Counted from the stretch's first letter, positions 35,850 to 46,465 are shown. The stretch is DNA of 64,000 nucleotides from JAAYOS01 sp050950785 (GCA_050950785.1 JBMNIG010000021.1:180138-244137), one strand, 5' to 3'. The notes: generated by a model from the sequence alone, not told the origin. Translations and numbers: made by a program.

Positions 35850-36998
35850 TTATTTGGATGTTCTATTTTGAAAACTGCGGATCTGGTAATCAACATTTAC
35901 TTCTACATCTGCTTGGCTAAATATGTTGTCCCAATCATCTCTGATCTCTTCCCACAGTTTGTAGTCATGAATTTTTATTATTTTCCAGAAATCAGCTACA
36001 TCTGCTTTGTACTTCTTTTGTAAAACATGAAGGGTATTATATATGCGCTTTTCTACCTCTCTTGCAATTTGCTCCTCTATGTCACGTAAATATTTCGTAT
36101 CGGTAGCATCCGAGCTCGTATCCCATGTCTCAGCCAATGCACCATCCGCAGAAATGTCCACCTTAAAGGAGATATTGTCTTCTTTTATTGTCGGCTTGAT
36201 CTTGTGTCCCTTTATACTAAAAATACAGTTTACGATTTCACCGTTCTTTTCATCTCTGATAGTAACATTGCTTGCCTTTGCTTCTCCAAAAAGCCAATTG
36301 AGCCCTTCAGTCTCTCTTTCATCCAGAAAACCGGCCAATTTATTTTCTTTACCGCAAATAATCGCAGCACCCTTCAACTCCAAGGTTTCTTCCAAAGCCA
36401 ATTTTTGAATCGCAACACTTGATCCCGCGGCAAAATCCTTGGCCAGATCACCAAATGTACGTTTATGCAACTTTTTTGATGTTCCAATTCCGGTAGTAAG
36501 TAGGCTGTCTATTTCAAACGCAGGTAGATGTTCAAGCTCAGGTTCTATTTCGAGTAGAGAGCGAGCTTCGCATTCTGATATAAGCACAAAAGTATTGCGA
36601 GGCACTTCCCAAAAAGCATGTAATGTATGCACTAGCTTATATATGTCCGTTGCTCGTGCAACCTTTTCGTTTATAACTATTACATTTAAATGCTCAAAGT
36701 TTGGTATTCGACTGCTTATGATAAAAAAGTCGCTCATTATTTCAAATACACTTTCGCCTGACCGTGATAAATTGAAATAGGCCTTTGTGTCCTTGCTGCT
36801 CGTATCCGATCCCCCCATGCCGTTAGGGTTTACAAACTGGGCTGTCATAACGAACTGTTCTCCGCCACCACTTTCTTTATCCAATGCTATTGCCACAACT
36901 AATCCTAATTCCTCAACTTCATGCCTATCCCAACAAGCGGTGCAGGTAAATATCATAATTATACACAGTGTGATTGTAGTGATGTTTCTGTTTCTCAT
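35850..36998 (-). CDS. gerC: Ger(x)C family germinant-receptor lipoprotein
   Basis: A 382-residue lipoprotein with a signal peptide ending CTACWD (lipobox Cys about 22), followed by the Ger(x)C N-terminal signature WDRHEVEELG and the C-terminal domain (KRIYNTLHVLQKKYKADV). In spores the C subunit sits on the outer face of the inner membrane with GerA and GerB. Its start overlaps the GerB stop by four bases. The operon order A-B-C is the standard one. No large gaps or lesions. Confidence 0.92.
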   Translation of the reverse strand: MRNRNITTITLCIIMIFTCTACWDRHEVEELGLVVAIALDKESGGGEQFVMTAQFVNPNGMGGSDTSSKDTKAYFNLSRSGESVFEIMSDFFIISSRIPNFEHLNVIVINEKVARATDIYKLVHTLHAFWEVPRNTFVLISECEARSLLEIEPELEHLPAFEIDSLLTTGIGTSKKLHKRTFGDLAKDFAAGSSVAIQKLALEETLELKGAAIICGKENKLAGFLDERETEGLNWLFGEAKASNVTIRDEKNGEIVNCIFSIKGHKIKPTIKEDNISFKVDISADGALAETWDTSSDATDTKYLRDIEEQIAREVEKRIYNTLHVLQKKYKADVADFWKIIKIHDYKLWEEIRDDWDNIFSQADVEVNVDYQIRSFQNRTSK

Positions 36999-38113
36999 TT
37001 TTGCTTTGACCTTTTCTTTTTCTTTTTATTCTTTCTTTCTTTAAGAAACGAAATCAACAGGAATATCATAGGAAAGGCCAGTCCAATCAATAACCAGGTA
37101 TATCCTATCATATCCCCCATATCAAAAATTTCAGCTAAGTCATGGGGAATTAATGCTGTCACATATACAAAAGGGAGTATGGCATACAGTGCATTACTGT
37201 ACTTAACGTTTAAAGTTTGGCTCAAACCTAGTCCCGCAATGTATAGTGCACCAACAAATGACGTATAAATACATATTATCCAAATAATTACAAAGAACAG
37301 CTTGAAATTTTCAATAAATCCCCCGGGAAAGTCTATCTCTGCGACTAAACTTGATGTAGGCCATGTTAGATTATTGATTTCATCAACAGTCAGCACTCCA
37401 ATAGTGATTACTACTACTGCAGTGTTGACGATGACAGTTATCAATAAGCCCAGAAGCATTGACTTCATTGCCTTTTGCGGCTCCTCCATAACGGCTATTA
37501 TTACCATCACGATTTCGTATCCCGCATATACCATAAAGGAATTACCGACACCTCTCACTACAGGAAGGATCCCCTTGCCAAAAAACGGTCGCATGTTGTT
37601 GATGTCAAACTTTTTCATACTTAGCAGCAATATGCCGACCAGAAAAACGATTACTATCGGAAAATACATTTCGAATGCTTTTAGAATAGGGTTTATCCCT
37701 CCAACAGCCAGATAAACCCCCACCCAAATGAAAACTATCATCATCACCTTATCCGGTGTAGTCTGTAGTAGATAGGTCGATACAAGCTCAGCCAAAATTC
37801 TTGTTTCAAATCCCGCAACTACTATAAAATAAAGCGACGCCAGTATATTAAGCACCTTTCCAACAGCCGTGCCTACGACTTCTGTACTAAACTGAAAAAT
37901 CGTCTTGCCTGGATACCTCCTGCAGAGAATGACGGTTAATGCACCGCCAATCATTGCAAGTATTCCGCCCAACAGGATACTGATCCAGGCATCCGGCGTT
38001 TGCACTGTATCAGTTACTTCTCTGCTGACCGCCAGAAGCCCGGCACCCATAACCATTGAAAATATAGCAACGGTAACCTGTTTGGAAGTTACAGCGTCCC
38101 TAGGTTTACCCAT
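36995..38113 (-). CDS. gerB: spore germination permease-like subunit GerB
   Basis: A 372-residue membrane protein of the APC superfamily (spore_permease) with about ten helices. It starts KQVTVAIFSMVMGAGLLAVSREV, the typical first helix, and has a lysine-rich C-terminus. In GerA-type receptors B contributes the germinant-binding pocket. Three bases separate it from the GerA stop. The substrate cannot be read from sequence. Confidence 0.92.
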   Translation of the reverse strand: MGKPRDAVTSKQVTVAIFSMVMGAGLLAVSREVTDTVQTPDAWISILLGGILAMIGGALTVILCRRYPGKTIFQFSTEVVGTAVGKVLNILASLYFIVVAGFETRILAELVSTYLLQTTPDKVMMIVFIWVGVYLAVGGINPILKAFEMYFPIVIVFLVGILLLSMKKFDINNMRPFFGKGILPVVRGVGNSFMVYAGYEIVMVIIAVMEEPQKAMKSMLLGLLITVIVNTAVVVITIGVLTVDEINNLTWPTSSLVAEIDFPGGFIENFKLFFVIIWIICIYTSFVGALYIAGLGLSQTLNVKYSNALYAILPFVYVTALIPHDLAEIFDMGDMIGYTWLLIGLAFPMIFLLISFLKERKNKKKKKRSKQK

Positions 38114-38116
38114 CGG

Positions 38117-39691
38117 TTAAGCATCATTCCTTTGCCTTACATCATCATGAGTCTTCAGCGTTTTAGGTCTTTTCTTCATAGCCGTCATCGGCAGCCTAAA
38201 AAGGAAATCCTTCATATCGTCAAGTCTCAATGGGGCTAATGGGCTCATATAATCAATACCGAAACTTTTTAGCTTAGCGAGATTTGCACTTATCATTAAG
38301 AATGAAAGCATAACTCCGTAAAGTCCAAATAAACCCGCTGCAAGTATGATCATAAACCTTAAAATTCGCATGGATATTCCAATTATATACTGGGGAATAG
38401 AAAATGATGAAACTGCTGTCAACGCGACTATAATGATCATGACCGGACTAACGATTCCTGCCTTTGCGGCCGCTTCCCCAATAACCAAACCACCCACTAT
38501 ACCTACAGCTTGACCTATAGACTTTGGCAACCTCACGCCAGCCTCCCTGAGGATTTCGAGGGTCACTTCCATTATCAATGCTTCAATAAGCGCAGGAAAA
38601 GGTATTCCTTCTCTTGTAGCAGCAGCAAAGATCACAAGCTTTGTCGGTATCATTCCTTGGTGGAATGAGATAAGCGAGACATAAAACGCAGGCAGGAATA
38701 GGGAAATCAAGATAGCCATATATCTTATACAACGTATGAAGGAACTGTAAATCCACCGATCGTAGTATTCGTCTGGGGCCTGTATGAACATCGAAAATAC
38801 AGTAGGTACAATAAGCACAAAAGGGGTGTTATCAACTAAAATGGCTATGCGTCCCTCCAAAATTGCCGATGCAGTTTTGTCGGGGCGCTCGCTGTGCTGG
38901 ATCTGCGGAAACACCGTCAAAATATTGTCTTCAATAAATTGATCAATATACCCGGCTGCCATTATCGAGTCAATATCGATTCGCGAAATTCGGCGATGCA
39001 GTTCATCAATAATGTCTTGATTTGCCACTCCCTTTAGATACATGATTGCTACATCTGTGTTAGTCCTACGACCGATCCTATACCTTTCTACAGTGAGATT
39101 TGCATCTCTGATCCTTCGACGGACCCTCACGATATTCTCCTGTAGAGTTTCAACAAAACTGTCTCTAGGGCCTCTGATAGAGGGTTCTGAAAGAGGTTCC
39201 TCCTGATTTCTTGTTTTCCAGCCCGGTGTGGTGATAACCAGTGCCTCTTTTGAACCATCAAGTATTAATATCGTATTGCCCTTAAAAACTTCGTAAATAC
39301 ATTCGTTTAGCTTGTCAGTTACGCTTACACAGCGCACTGTGATAACAGAGTCCTTTATTTTGTCAATTTTCACAGAACTGGACAAAACACCTTTTGCCCT
39401 TCCAAATTCTTTCAATATAGGTCTGATTATATGTTGCTGTATAGTGTCGTTGCATGCTAGATTGTCGATATAGAAAATCGCAAGACTTTGCTCTCCGTCA
39501 AGTAGCTTCAGAGTTCTATATACAACATCTGAATCCTTTCCTATATACTTCTTTATCATTTTCATATTAGAAGCAAGTGAGGACTTTAAGAAAACGTCGT
39601 GTTTGTTATCGACTTCAATTTCTGATAGATATTGGCTTCGGCTTTTTTGCCCCGTGTCCTTTCTATCGTTCTTTTTTACGCCTTTCCACAT
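38117..39691 (-). CDS. gerA: spore germination receptor subunit GerA
   Basis: A 524-residue subunit: a hydrophilic N-terminal domain (1-300) with the GerA pattern (VYRTLKLLDGEQSLAIFYIDNL, IRGPRDSFVETLQENI) and a C-terminal part with about five membrane helices, then a charged tail. GerA subunits oligomerise into a pentameric channel that opens on germinant binding. A 39-codon ORF precedes it on the same strand and may be the first gene of the operon. Confidence 0.92.
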   Translation of the reverse strand: MWKGVKKNDRKDTGQKSRSQYLSEIEVDNKHDVFLKSSLASNMKMIKKYIGKDSDVVYRTLKLLDGEQSLAIFYIDNLACNDTIQQHIIRPILKEFGRAKGVLSSSVKIDKIKDSVITVRCVSVTDKLNECIYEVFKGNTILILDGSKEALVITTPGWKTRNQEEPLSEPSIRGPRDSFVETLQENIVRVRRRIRDANLTVERYRIGRRTNTDVAIMYLKGVANQDIIDELHRRISRIDIDSIMAAGYIDQFIEDNILTVFPQIQHSERPDKTASAILEGRIAILVDNTPFVLIVPTVFSMFIQAPDEYYDRWIYSSFIRCIRYMAILISLFLPAFYVSLISFHQGMIPTKLVIFAAATREGIPFPALIEALIMEVTLEILREAGVRLPKSIGQAVGIVGGLVIGEAAAKAGIVSPVMIIIVALTAVSSFSIPQYIIGISMRILRFMIILAAGLFGLYGVMLSFLMISANLAKLKSFGIDYMSPLAPLRLDDMKDFLFRLPMTAMKKRPKTLKTHDDVRQRNDA

Positions 39692-39742
39692 TTGTATGAC
39701 GCTTCCTCTCTTTCCAGAGTATTATGTGCACAGGAAAAGATA

Positions 39743-39862
39743 TCATTCAAGCTGCTTTTTTATCCACTGACAAACTTTTGAAAGTCCAAATGGAACTATG
39801 AATACAATAATTACTTCTAACAACAACTGTAGGTATCCGGACAATGACATATCCTTTAGCAC
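39743..39862 (-). CDS. 39-residue single-pass membrane microprotein upstream of gerA
   Basis: GTG 39862 with GAGGTG six bases upstream, stop at 39743. The product begins LKDMSLSGYLQLLLEV, has one hydrophobic segment (about residues 9-27) and a basic end (WIKKQLE). It ends 51 bases before gerA on the same strand. The ribosome site, start codon and amphipathic layout make it more than a chance ORF. Known D subunits of germinant receptors are small two-helix proteins; this is shorter with a single helix, so it may be a new kind of accessory subunit (inference). Confidence 0.55.
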   Translation of the reverse strand: MLKDMSLSGYLQLLLEVIIVFIVPFGLSKVCQWIKKQLE

Positions 39863-39964
39863 GCTTATCACCTCTTCGCCGGTAATGGAAAATCTATCTT
39901 AGTCTTTATGGCAAAGGGCATCTTTATTCAGGAGGCGGTCGTTCTATTTTGCTTTACAAGCAAA

Positions 39965-39996
39965 ATCCGGTAAGCAATCATTGTTACCTACCGGAT
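39965..39996 (-). terminator. terminator-like hairpin after the PAP2 gene
   Basis: Arms ATCCGGTA/TACCGGAT (39965-39972, 39989-39996); on the minus strand TTTGCTTGT follows. The 339-base gap 39863-40201 holds nothing else I can identify apart from the germination-operon leader. Confidence 0.45.
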
Positions 39997-40201
39997 CATA
40001 TTTTTACTTATGCTCTACCCCAACAATTGACGAAGAGCCAAAACTCAGCGTTTATTATTCACATTAACTAAAATAAGCTCACTCTCGTAACTATCAGTGC
40101 ATTGCTCAATAGTCAAAAATTTGTTCAAAATGGTTTACGATAGACTATGTGTGACTATTTTGACTTTTTCCCACGTATGCGTAAGTGGTGCATTCAGTAT
40201 A

Positions 40202-41149
40202 TCAATCGGAAACCCTAAGAGAATCCCTAGATTTTCCGAGTCTTTTCCAAAAGCGGAATGTGCTCGGCCAGACCACTCCTCCGAATATGGCGACCATAAA
40301 ATATCTTATCGCACTTCCAATTCCGTCATGCTTTATAATCGATGCGATAACCGGTTTTAGACCTATTCTAATGGCAAATACTCCTGCAATCCCCACCAGA
40401 CATTTCATGATCTGTGCCCACCAGACCACTTTTACATCGAATTTTAGTATGTGCATATCTACGTACCAGACGATCGGAAATGCAACCGCAATACCTAAAA
40501 TCGTATACGCATGTGAAACACCGTCAGTGGCAAACTTCATCGACTCTGAATCAATCGCGTTTGCTAAAGTCCTTTCGGCAAACAACACAAGCAAAGCTGC
40601 TACCAGAACAAAACCAATGTTCATAACAAGCCCTATTCGTCTGTCTGTTTCTGCCCTTCGCAGGATCGGGAACACAAAAGCTACAAGTAGTGCGCCGATA
40701 GCCCATGATACTAAAACATCTGCAGGGGTATGTACTCCAAGGTACATCCGGGAAAATCCGATAAGAATGATCACAGCAAAAAGCAAAATCCGGAGTGATT
40801 TCAGCTTTGACACACGAAACAGACTGCCAAACAGAACCGTAGAGTTTTGGGTGTGGCCGCTTGGAAAGGAATAACCCGTTGCCGCTTCCCTTGCGCTCTC
40901 AACTATTGTAAATGAGGGATCTCTGATCCAGGGACGCGGAATGTGGAACAAGCCTTTGAGAAACTGATTTATTGTAACTCCAATCATGACAGAATATATC
41001 ATGCCATAGCCCAATCTCTTGTCCATGCACCAAAAAATGATAAAAGCAACTCCCAATATGATGATTTCATCACCCAAGAAAGTTATCATCGAGAAAATGC
41101 GGTCTAATACAGGAGTGCGGCAACTCTCCAGCAATTTCAGGATTTCCAT
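40202..41149 (-). CDS. PAP2-family membrane phosphatase
   Basis: A 315-residue integral membrane protein with the three PAP2 signature motifs: KGLFHIPRP (motif 1), PSGHTQNS (motif 2) and SRMYLGVHTPADV (motif 3). Eight or so hydrophobic segments; the C-terminal three helices extend beyond the core domain. Members dephosphorylate undecaprenyl pyrophosphate, phosphatidic acid or phosphatidylglycerol phosphate on the outer face. The length is larger than BacA-like PAP2 proteins. Substrate unknown. Confidence 0.9.
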   Translation of the reverse strand: MEILKLLESCRTPVLDRIFSMITFLGDEIIILGVAFIIFWCMDKRLGYGMIYSVMIGVTINQFLKGLFHIPRPWIRDPSFTIVESAREAATGYSFPSGHTQNSTVLFGSLFRVSKLKSLRILLFAVIILIGFSRMYLGVHTPADVLVSWAIGALLVAFVFPILRRAETDRRIGLVMNIGFVLVAALLVLFAERTLANAIDSESMKFATDGVSHAYTILGIAVAFPIVWYVDMHILKFDVKVVWWAQIMKCLVGIAGVFAIRIGLKPVIASIIKHDGIGSAIRYFMVAIFGGVVWPSTFRFWKRLGKSRDSLRVSD

Positions 41150-41197
41150 TATACAGTTCTCCTCTATAAATAGTTAATTGCTAAAAAAGTTAAGTGC

Positions 41198-43104
41198 CTA
41201 CTCAAAAAGCGAACTGTTCGTATGTGGCAAGAAGCAGGCTGCGATAAACTCATCCATATAGCGAGGATTTACACTAAGTTCTAAATATGTCATGTTACGC
41301 CCTATATCTTGTATCCGCTCTGCTGCCTTATCGGACAGGAGCATTGCATATGATCCTGTAAGCGAGGTGTTGCCAATATAGCTGAACCTGTCTTCAGGCA
41401 GGTTTGGGAACATGCCGATACGAATTGCATTTTTGATATTTATCCCGCTACCAATACCTCCGGCTACCAGTACACTCTCGATCATATCTTGCTCCATTGA
41501 CAGTGAGTCGAGCATCGTGATGATTGCCGAATAAATTGCACCTTTGGCGCGTATAAAGCTTTCGATGTCAACCTCATCGATTGCAAGCTCCCTTGAGGTG
41601 CCTGATTCATCGCCAAAGGCTATGACGTATCGCGCAACTCCATATTCATCACGCAGTATGCGCTCTCCCTCTTTACAAACCTTCCCCTTGCGTCAATGAT
41701 CCCGCATAAGAAAAGTTCACCCACCAGGTCTATGATCCCCGATCCGCAGATTCCAACAGGTGCTACGCCGCCAATCGTTCTGTATGTGGGATCCATGGTA
41801 TCACGGTCAATCGATACTGCTTCAATTGCCCCGTCGGTGGCGCGCATACCGCAGCTGATCTCGCCGCCTTCAAAAGCAGGACCTGCGGAACAAGCACAGC
41901 TCATCAAAAAATCCCGGTTCCCTAAAACGATTTCTCCGTTTGTCCCAAGATCTATAAACAACGTAAACTCGTCGCGATTCCACATCATACTTGCGAAAGT
42001 CCCGGCTGTAATATCTCCACCTACATAACTTCCAACGTTGGGGGCAAATATTACTGATGCATTTGGATTTGCTATTAAACCAATATCACGGGCATATATT
42101 GCCTCCAACTCATAAAAAGCAGGCACATAGGGCTCTTTTCTGAGGGGATCGGGGTTGATGCCTGTGAACAAATGATTCATGGTTGTGTTTGCTGCAACAC
42201 TTACCCTGCATATTTCCCATGGGTGGATATTTGCCCCGTGACACATCTTCTCAATAAGAGGATTTACGGTTTCATCTATGACGGCCTTTTGCAGTCTCTT
42301 CAGTCCACCTTCCCTGGTGGACTCAACTATCCGGTTGATAACATCAGCGCCGTATCTTATTTGAGCATTTCCCGCAGACGCCTTAGCAAGGATCGTTCCG
42401 CTGTTCATGTCTACCGCAAGAGCTGATACAGACGTGGTCCCGATGTCAAGGGCTATGCCAACAGCGCGAAGTGTGTCCGACATAACAGCGACATTATATA
42501 CATACGTGCAGCCTTTGCTAATCTTGACAGCACATTTCAGCTTAAAGTCTCCCTCTCTCATCCTATCGGGCAAAACCTGCATAACAGATAAAGGGATAGC
42601 AACGCGCTCAGTACCGGTCCGGCGTTGAATGTCACGTACGATCCGCTCGTTGTCAGGCATAGGATTTTCAACTGTTGGCGGTTCCATATCTAAATCAAGA
42701 ATACTAAACCCGTTTTCAATTGGAATGGATGCCTGCCTTATGTCCTCAAATGCTGCTTCAAATATGGCTGTTTCCTCGGGGGAGCTCAGATCCGAAATCC
42801 TCATACCGCTTTGATATGAGGTTGCTGTTTTGGGGACTTCCACAATCATATCTCCGTCTACGAGAGTGTGGCACGCCAGACGTATACCTTGACTATACTC
42901 ATCTTCGGAAATGTGTATTGACTTTTTTGACTTTCCTTGACCGTATACTATTTTTACCCTGCACTTTCCGCAGGATCCGTTTCCGGAGCATGGTGCATCG
43001 ATTGGAATGTTTGCTTTCCTTGCCACATCAAGGAGGGTTTCGCCGAAAGCAGCAAAGACTGTAACATCTTTGCTGCTTTCAGCCTTAAAGGTCACTTTGA
43101 ACAT
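41198..43104 (-). CDS. acsV: corrinoid protein reductive activator (RACo/AcsV type), frameshifted
   Basis: N-terminal 2Fe-2S ferredoxin domain (CSGNGSCGKCR with a fourth Cys in ACHT) followed by a linker and a DUF4445 ASKHA ATPase domain (GIALDIGTTSVSALAVD, TLFIDLGTNGEIV, CGSGIIDL). RACo reduces the inactive Co(II) form of the corrinoid iron-sulfur protein using ATP. At AAA (coding strand; TTT at 41672-41674) the frame breaks: the read frame ends at 41620 while the family C-terminus continues in another frame to 41198. Restoring one A gives 635 residues, the normal size. In this cluster it is last, after acsB; AAGGAAT precedes the ATG. Confidence 0.88.
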
Positions 43105-43178
43105 TTTATAATTCCTTTGGCTTATTTAGTGTGCTTATCAATCATGAGGGGTCAATATTCGAAATTTTTTAACCAATC

Positions 43179-45317
43179 CTACATTATCGGATCCATGGAA
43201 AGTGCCGGATGATTTTTTTCTGTCAGGAACTCCAAAACCTTATCCGACTCTGTTGCAATCGTTTCGTCACAGATCATGTCTGTAAAGTTATCAATACCAA
43301 GCAACTCTTTTGCTGTCTTATTGAGGCGGGACGCTACGTCATCTTTCAGCTCCTTGGGCATCCAGACGATTCTCTTTATGCCACCTTCGGCGCAGATAAA
43401 CTTCTTCGATGAGATAAAGTGGCGGCCATGTCCCATAAAGCCGGGTGTTTGCACTCCGCCGCCGGTCATCGATGCCAGCTCACCAAACGTCATGCCTACA
43501 GGGGTCATTCCCTTAAACTCACGGTTGACGATTACTACTCCGTTGGCCTCAGGCAGTATTCCGCAGATGCACTCAAAACATCCACAGCTGGTCATCGGGT
43601 CTTCTAAGAGTGAATAGAGTGAAACACTGCTTACAGCTCCGTGAGATGTCTCTTCAACAGCTTTATTGATCGACTCATAAATACCTTTTACCTCGTCAAG
43701 GCAGCCTTCCTTCTTAACAGGTTGAGCGGTGCCCGTCGGCTCCAACTCCTTGGTGGCCTTGGCATCAAGCCAACTGACAGCTCCGCAGAGGCCTAGGCGC
43801 TCAGGTGTGACAACACATACATGCGCAGGTGCAAACGACTGGCACAAAACACAAGTGTAGAACGTATCGACGTTTTCATCAGTCATTGATGCCAGGCGAG
43901 CGTCTCTGGCGTTGTAGCGTGGCATACCCTCTTTTTCCAACAGTTCCTTGACTTTGTCGGCATCAGTGACAATAGTGACCTGGCACTTATCCACAACGCT
44001 CTCAAAGTCGTCCATTACCATGTGGTATATGACCTCTCCTATATGTTTCAACCGCAGTCCTCTCTCATAGGAGTCCTTACTAATGCGGACACGGAGAAGG
44101 TTTCTCTGGCCGGTGTGCATTACACCTTCGATATAGTTTATCCAATAGTGGATCTTTCTCTCGATAACGGGCTCGAAGTCTGCTTGCATCTTCGAACCGG
44201 CGACCTCAATAAAAATGCCCAACGGCATACTTAGTGGAGCCTCCCCATCAATGTCGGGACCCACAAGGGAGACCAAATGGTCTTCAATTTCTTCAGGGCT
44301 CCTCATAACGACAAGTTCGCAAGTCGGGGTGACTCCCACGGTGAACTCTGCATGCATATCATTTCTGCGAACGATCTCGCCCTCAAATGCAGAGGCAAAT
44401 GCAACCGGAATCGGCATCTCCTTGACTTTGATCCTGATGTTTCTCAGGTTCAGTGAGCACTGGGCTGTTTCACTGTGATCGGTACAGGACTCAAGGGCAC
44501 CGGGCACTTGATTTTCGCCCAAATCTACGTCAACCACTACCGGGAAGCCCAATGCTATAGCACCGGCTCCTGCAGACACCACGATCTCGTTGAGAGGGCC
44601 AAATGTGTTAACAAACGCCGGCACCCTCTCCTTAGTATAAGTAAGCAATGTGTTTAGATCTCCGGGCTGCACATTTCCGAAAATAAGAGCAGCACGGATC
44701 GCCACTGTCACTGCATGGATTACCGCTGTAACTCCATGACCGAGCGGTACGACACGAAAATCCAAACCCATACGAACTCCGCATTCCGCTGCCTGGTCTA
44801 TGACATTTCCAATCAAGAATGTAAGAATTCCCTTACTTTGATAGTCCTTTACTATAGCAGCCATTTCATCCGACTTTTCAGCTTCGCCGATCACTACGGC
44901 AACACCGGGCATATCGCCTGTGACAAGGGGAACTCCAAGGGAACGAATCACAGCGTCGGGAACAAAACCGATTCCGCTTTCCTGTTCAGTTCCGTATGCT
45001 GCCTGGCCTGTCGCGTATTGCAAAGCTTCAATGATTTCAGCTCCGACAGCAGTAGCAAGTCCGGCATTAAGAGCTTCCCCCAGATCCTCCTTGCCTGAGA
45101 TGAGACTCTTCAGTACATCGACACATGCCGGAAGATCGCCCAACGTCTTTACCTTAACACCTGTTGCCGCATAAATGGTCGGCAAAAAGTATGCAGTGTC
45201 GGGAAACGCTACTTTGTGGTCGGCACCGAATTTCTCAATTGCGTCATTGACCGCTCCTTCGACGAGTCCGGCCACAGCATTTGATCCTGCGTAAATGAGA
45301 TCTGTTAGCGCGCTCAT
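43179..45317 (-). CDS. acsB: acetyl-CoA synthase catalytic subunit
   Basis: A 712-residue acetyl-CoA synthase (CODH/ACS beta subunit), normal length. The A-cluster ligands are visible: C489 and C492 in TCVLCQSF, further Cys in HVCVV and LGLCG, and the CGC motif C578-G-C580 in SCGCFECI that carries the proximal and distal nickel. The Ni-Ni-[4Fe-4S] centre joins CO, methyl from the corrinoid protein and CoA. AAAGGGG lies seven bases before the ATG. The preceding gap is 338 bases. The gene for the CODH subunit (acsA), which delivers CO, is not in this window. Confidence 0.95.
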   Translation of the reverse strand: MSALTDLIYAGSNAVAGLVEGAVNDAIEKFGADHKVAFPDTAYFLPTIYAATGVKVKTLGDLPACVDVLKSLISGKEDLGEALNAGLATAVGAEIIEALQYATGQAAYGTEQESGIGFVPDAVIRSLGVPLVTGDMPGVAVVIGEAEKSDEMAAIVKDYQSKGILTFLIGNVIDQAAECGVRMGLDFRVVPLGHGVTAVIHAVTVAIRAALIFGNVQPGDLNTLLTYTKERVPAFVNTFGPLNEIVVSAGAGAIALGFPVVVDVDLGENQVPGALESCTDHSETAQCSLNLRNIRIKVKEMPIPVAFASAFEGEIVRRNDMHAEFTVGVTPTCELVVMRSPEEIEDHLVSLVGPDIDGEAPLSMPLGIFIEVAGSKMQADFEPVIERKIHYWINYIEGVMHTGQRNLLRVRISKDSYERGLRLKHIGEVIYHMVMDDFESVVDKCQVTIVTDADKVKELLEKEGMPRYNARDARLASMTDENVDTFYTCVLCQSFAPAHVCVVTPERLGLCGAVSWLDAKATKELEPTGTAQPVKKEGCLDEVKGIYESINKAVEETSHGAVSSVSLYSLLEDPMTSCGCFECICGILPEANGVVIVNREFKGMTPVGMTFGELASMTGGGVQTPGFMGHGRHFISSKKFICAEGGIKRIVWMPKELKDDVASRLNKTAKELLGIDNFTDMICDETIATESDKVLEFLTEKNHPALSMDPIM

Positions 45318-45655
45318 AGTATAGCCCCTTTCCTAATTTAATAAAGATCGATCAAATTTCTTACAAGCTTTGAAATGTCTGAAATTTTTTGAATATTTTA
45401 TTACAAGCCTAAATCATCAAAACCAAAATATCCAAGCATAAATTTTCAGAGCTAAAAATCCGTATCTAGATTTTTTATGTAAACCTGCTTTTTAAGTGAC
45501 ATCTTCCGGCAAACCGACTTCGTCCTCTGTCCGCAAATTCTTACGGATAAGCCAATTGTCTGCTGTCCACAACTCGATCTTGGCAAAATTAGTACTATAT
45601 CATCCATGCTAGACTCAAGTACAAAGAACGTAAATAAGGATCCGGAATGTGATCA
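45318..45655 (-). other. leader between acsE and acsB
   Basis: 338 bases with no ORF I can support. A weak hairpin (7-bp, AAAAATC/GATTTTT) lies near 45460-45482, and TTGGTT-17-TAATAA on the minus strand is a possible but poor promoter. acsB may have its own promoter here. Confidence 0.35.
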
Positions 45656-46441
45656 CTAAAGCTCCAAGTAGGAATCGGCGTATAGCGTGTTGTTTTTTAT
45701 AATATCGCATGTTTTTATGGTTTCCATCAACCTTTGATCACAGGGATTGGCTATGGCTGAAGTCAAGCCGCACTGCATCGCCATTGCCAGCATTGCCGAA
45801 TCCACTATCGGACGGATCTGCTTTGGCATGCCGTTTGAAACATTTGAAAGTCCGCCGGTTGTGTTGAGCCCCATCTCGCTTATCATATGTATAGCTTCCA
45901 GGACCTCTGTCTGTTTGTCCTGCATGCCTTTTATTACTAAAAAGAGCGGATCGAACCACAAATCCATCGGATCCATACCAAGAGACATACCTCGCTCAAG
46001 CATTTCCTGACAATAGAGCATGCGCTCATCGTTATCGGTGGGTATGCCCTCCTTTGAGCAAAGTGCAAGAACAATAGCGTCGTGCTCGGCCGCCAGGTCT
46101 ATGTTAGTGATCCTGTCACCTGCGTTTGCGGAATTGATTATCGGTTTGCCCTTTGAACGGTTATACACCGAGAGTCCCGCCTCGATGGCTTTGCTGTTTA
46201 CAGTGTCAAGAGACAGAGGAATGTTGTCGAAGTTTTCCTGCAGGAGTGTCACTATCCACTTCATCAGCTCTTCGCCGTCCGATTCGGCAGGTCCGATATT
46301 TACGTCGATGTACTGTGCGCCGGCGTCGATCTGCTCTTTGGCGCGCTTAAGGATGGGTTCCGGGTTGCGCTCGCTGATGGCCCTTCGAATCACCGGTGAT
46401 ATGCAGTGAATCCTTTCGCCGATAATAATGAATTTTCCCAT
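45656..46441 (-). CDS. acsE: methyltetrahydrofolate:corrinoid/iron-sulfur protein methyltransferase
   Basis: A 261-residue TIM-barrel pterin-binding enzyme. Signature segments are IGERIH at the N-terminus, IDVNIGP (substrate Asp), LDTVNS, and GLSNVSNG with the Asn that activates N5 of methyl-THF. It moves the methyl group to the cobalt of AcsCD. AAGGAG lies ten bases before the ATG; it follows acsC by 24 bases, so it is co-transcribed. Length normal (about 262). Confidence 0.95.
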   Translation of the reverse strand: MGKFIIIGERIHCISPVIRRAISERNPEPILKRAKEQIDAGAQYIDVNIGPAESDGEELMKWIVTLLQENFDNIPLSLDTVNSKAIEAGLSVYNRSKGKPIINSANAGDRITNIDLAAEHDAIVLALCSKEGIPTDNDERMLYCQEMLERGMSLGMDPMDLWFDPLFLVIKGMQDKQTEVLEAIHMISEMGLNTTGGLSNVSNGMPKQIRPIVDSAMLAMAMQCGLTSAIANPCDQRLMETIKTCDIIKNNTLYADSYLEL

Positions 46442-46465
46442 GGCTGCCAGTCTCCTTATGTAGAT

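Noticed and set aside
39880..39940. A sigmaG promoter (TGAATA ... CATAAAG) upstream of the germination operon
   Set aside because: The spacer is only 14 bases and the -10 box ends AG rather than TA.
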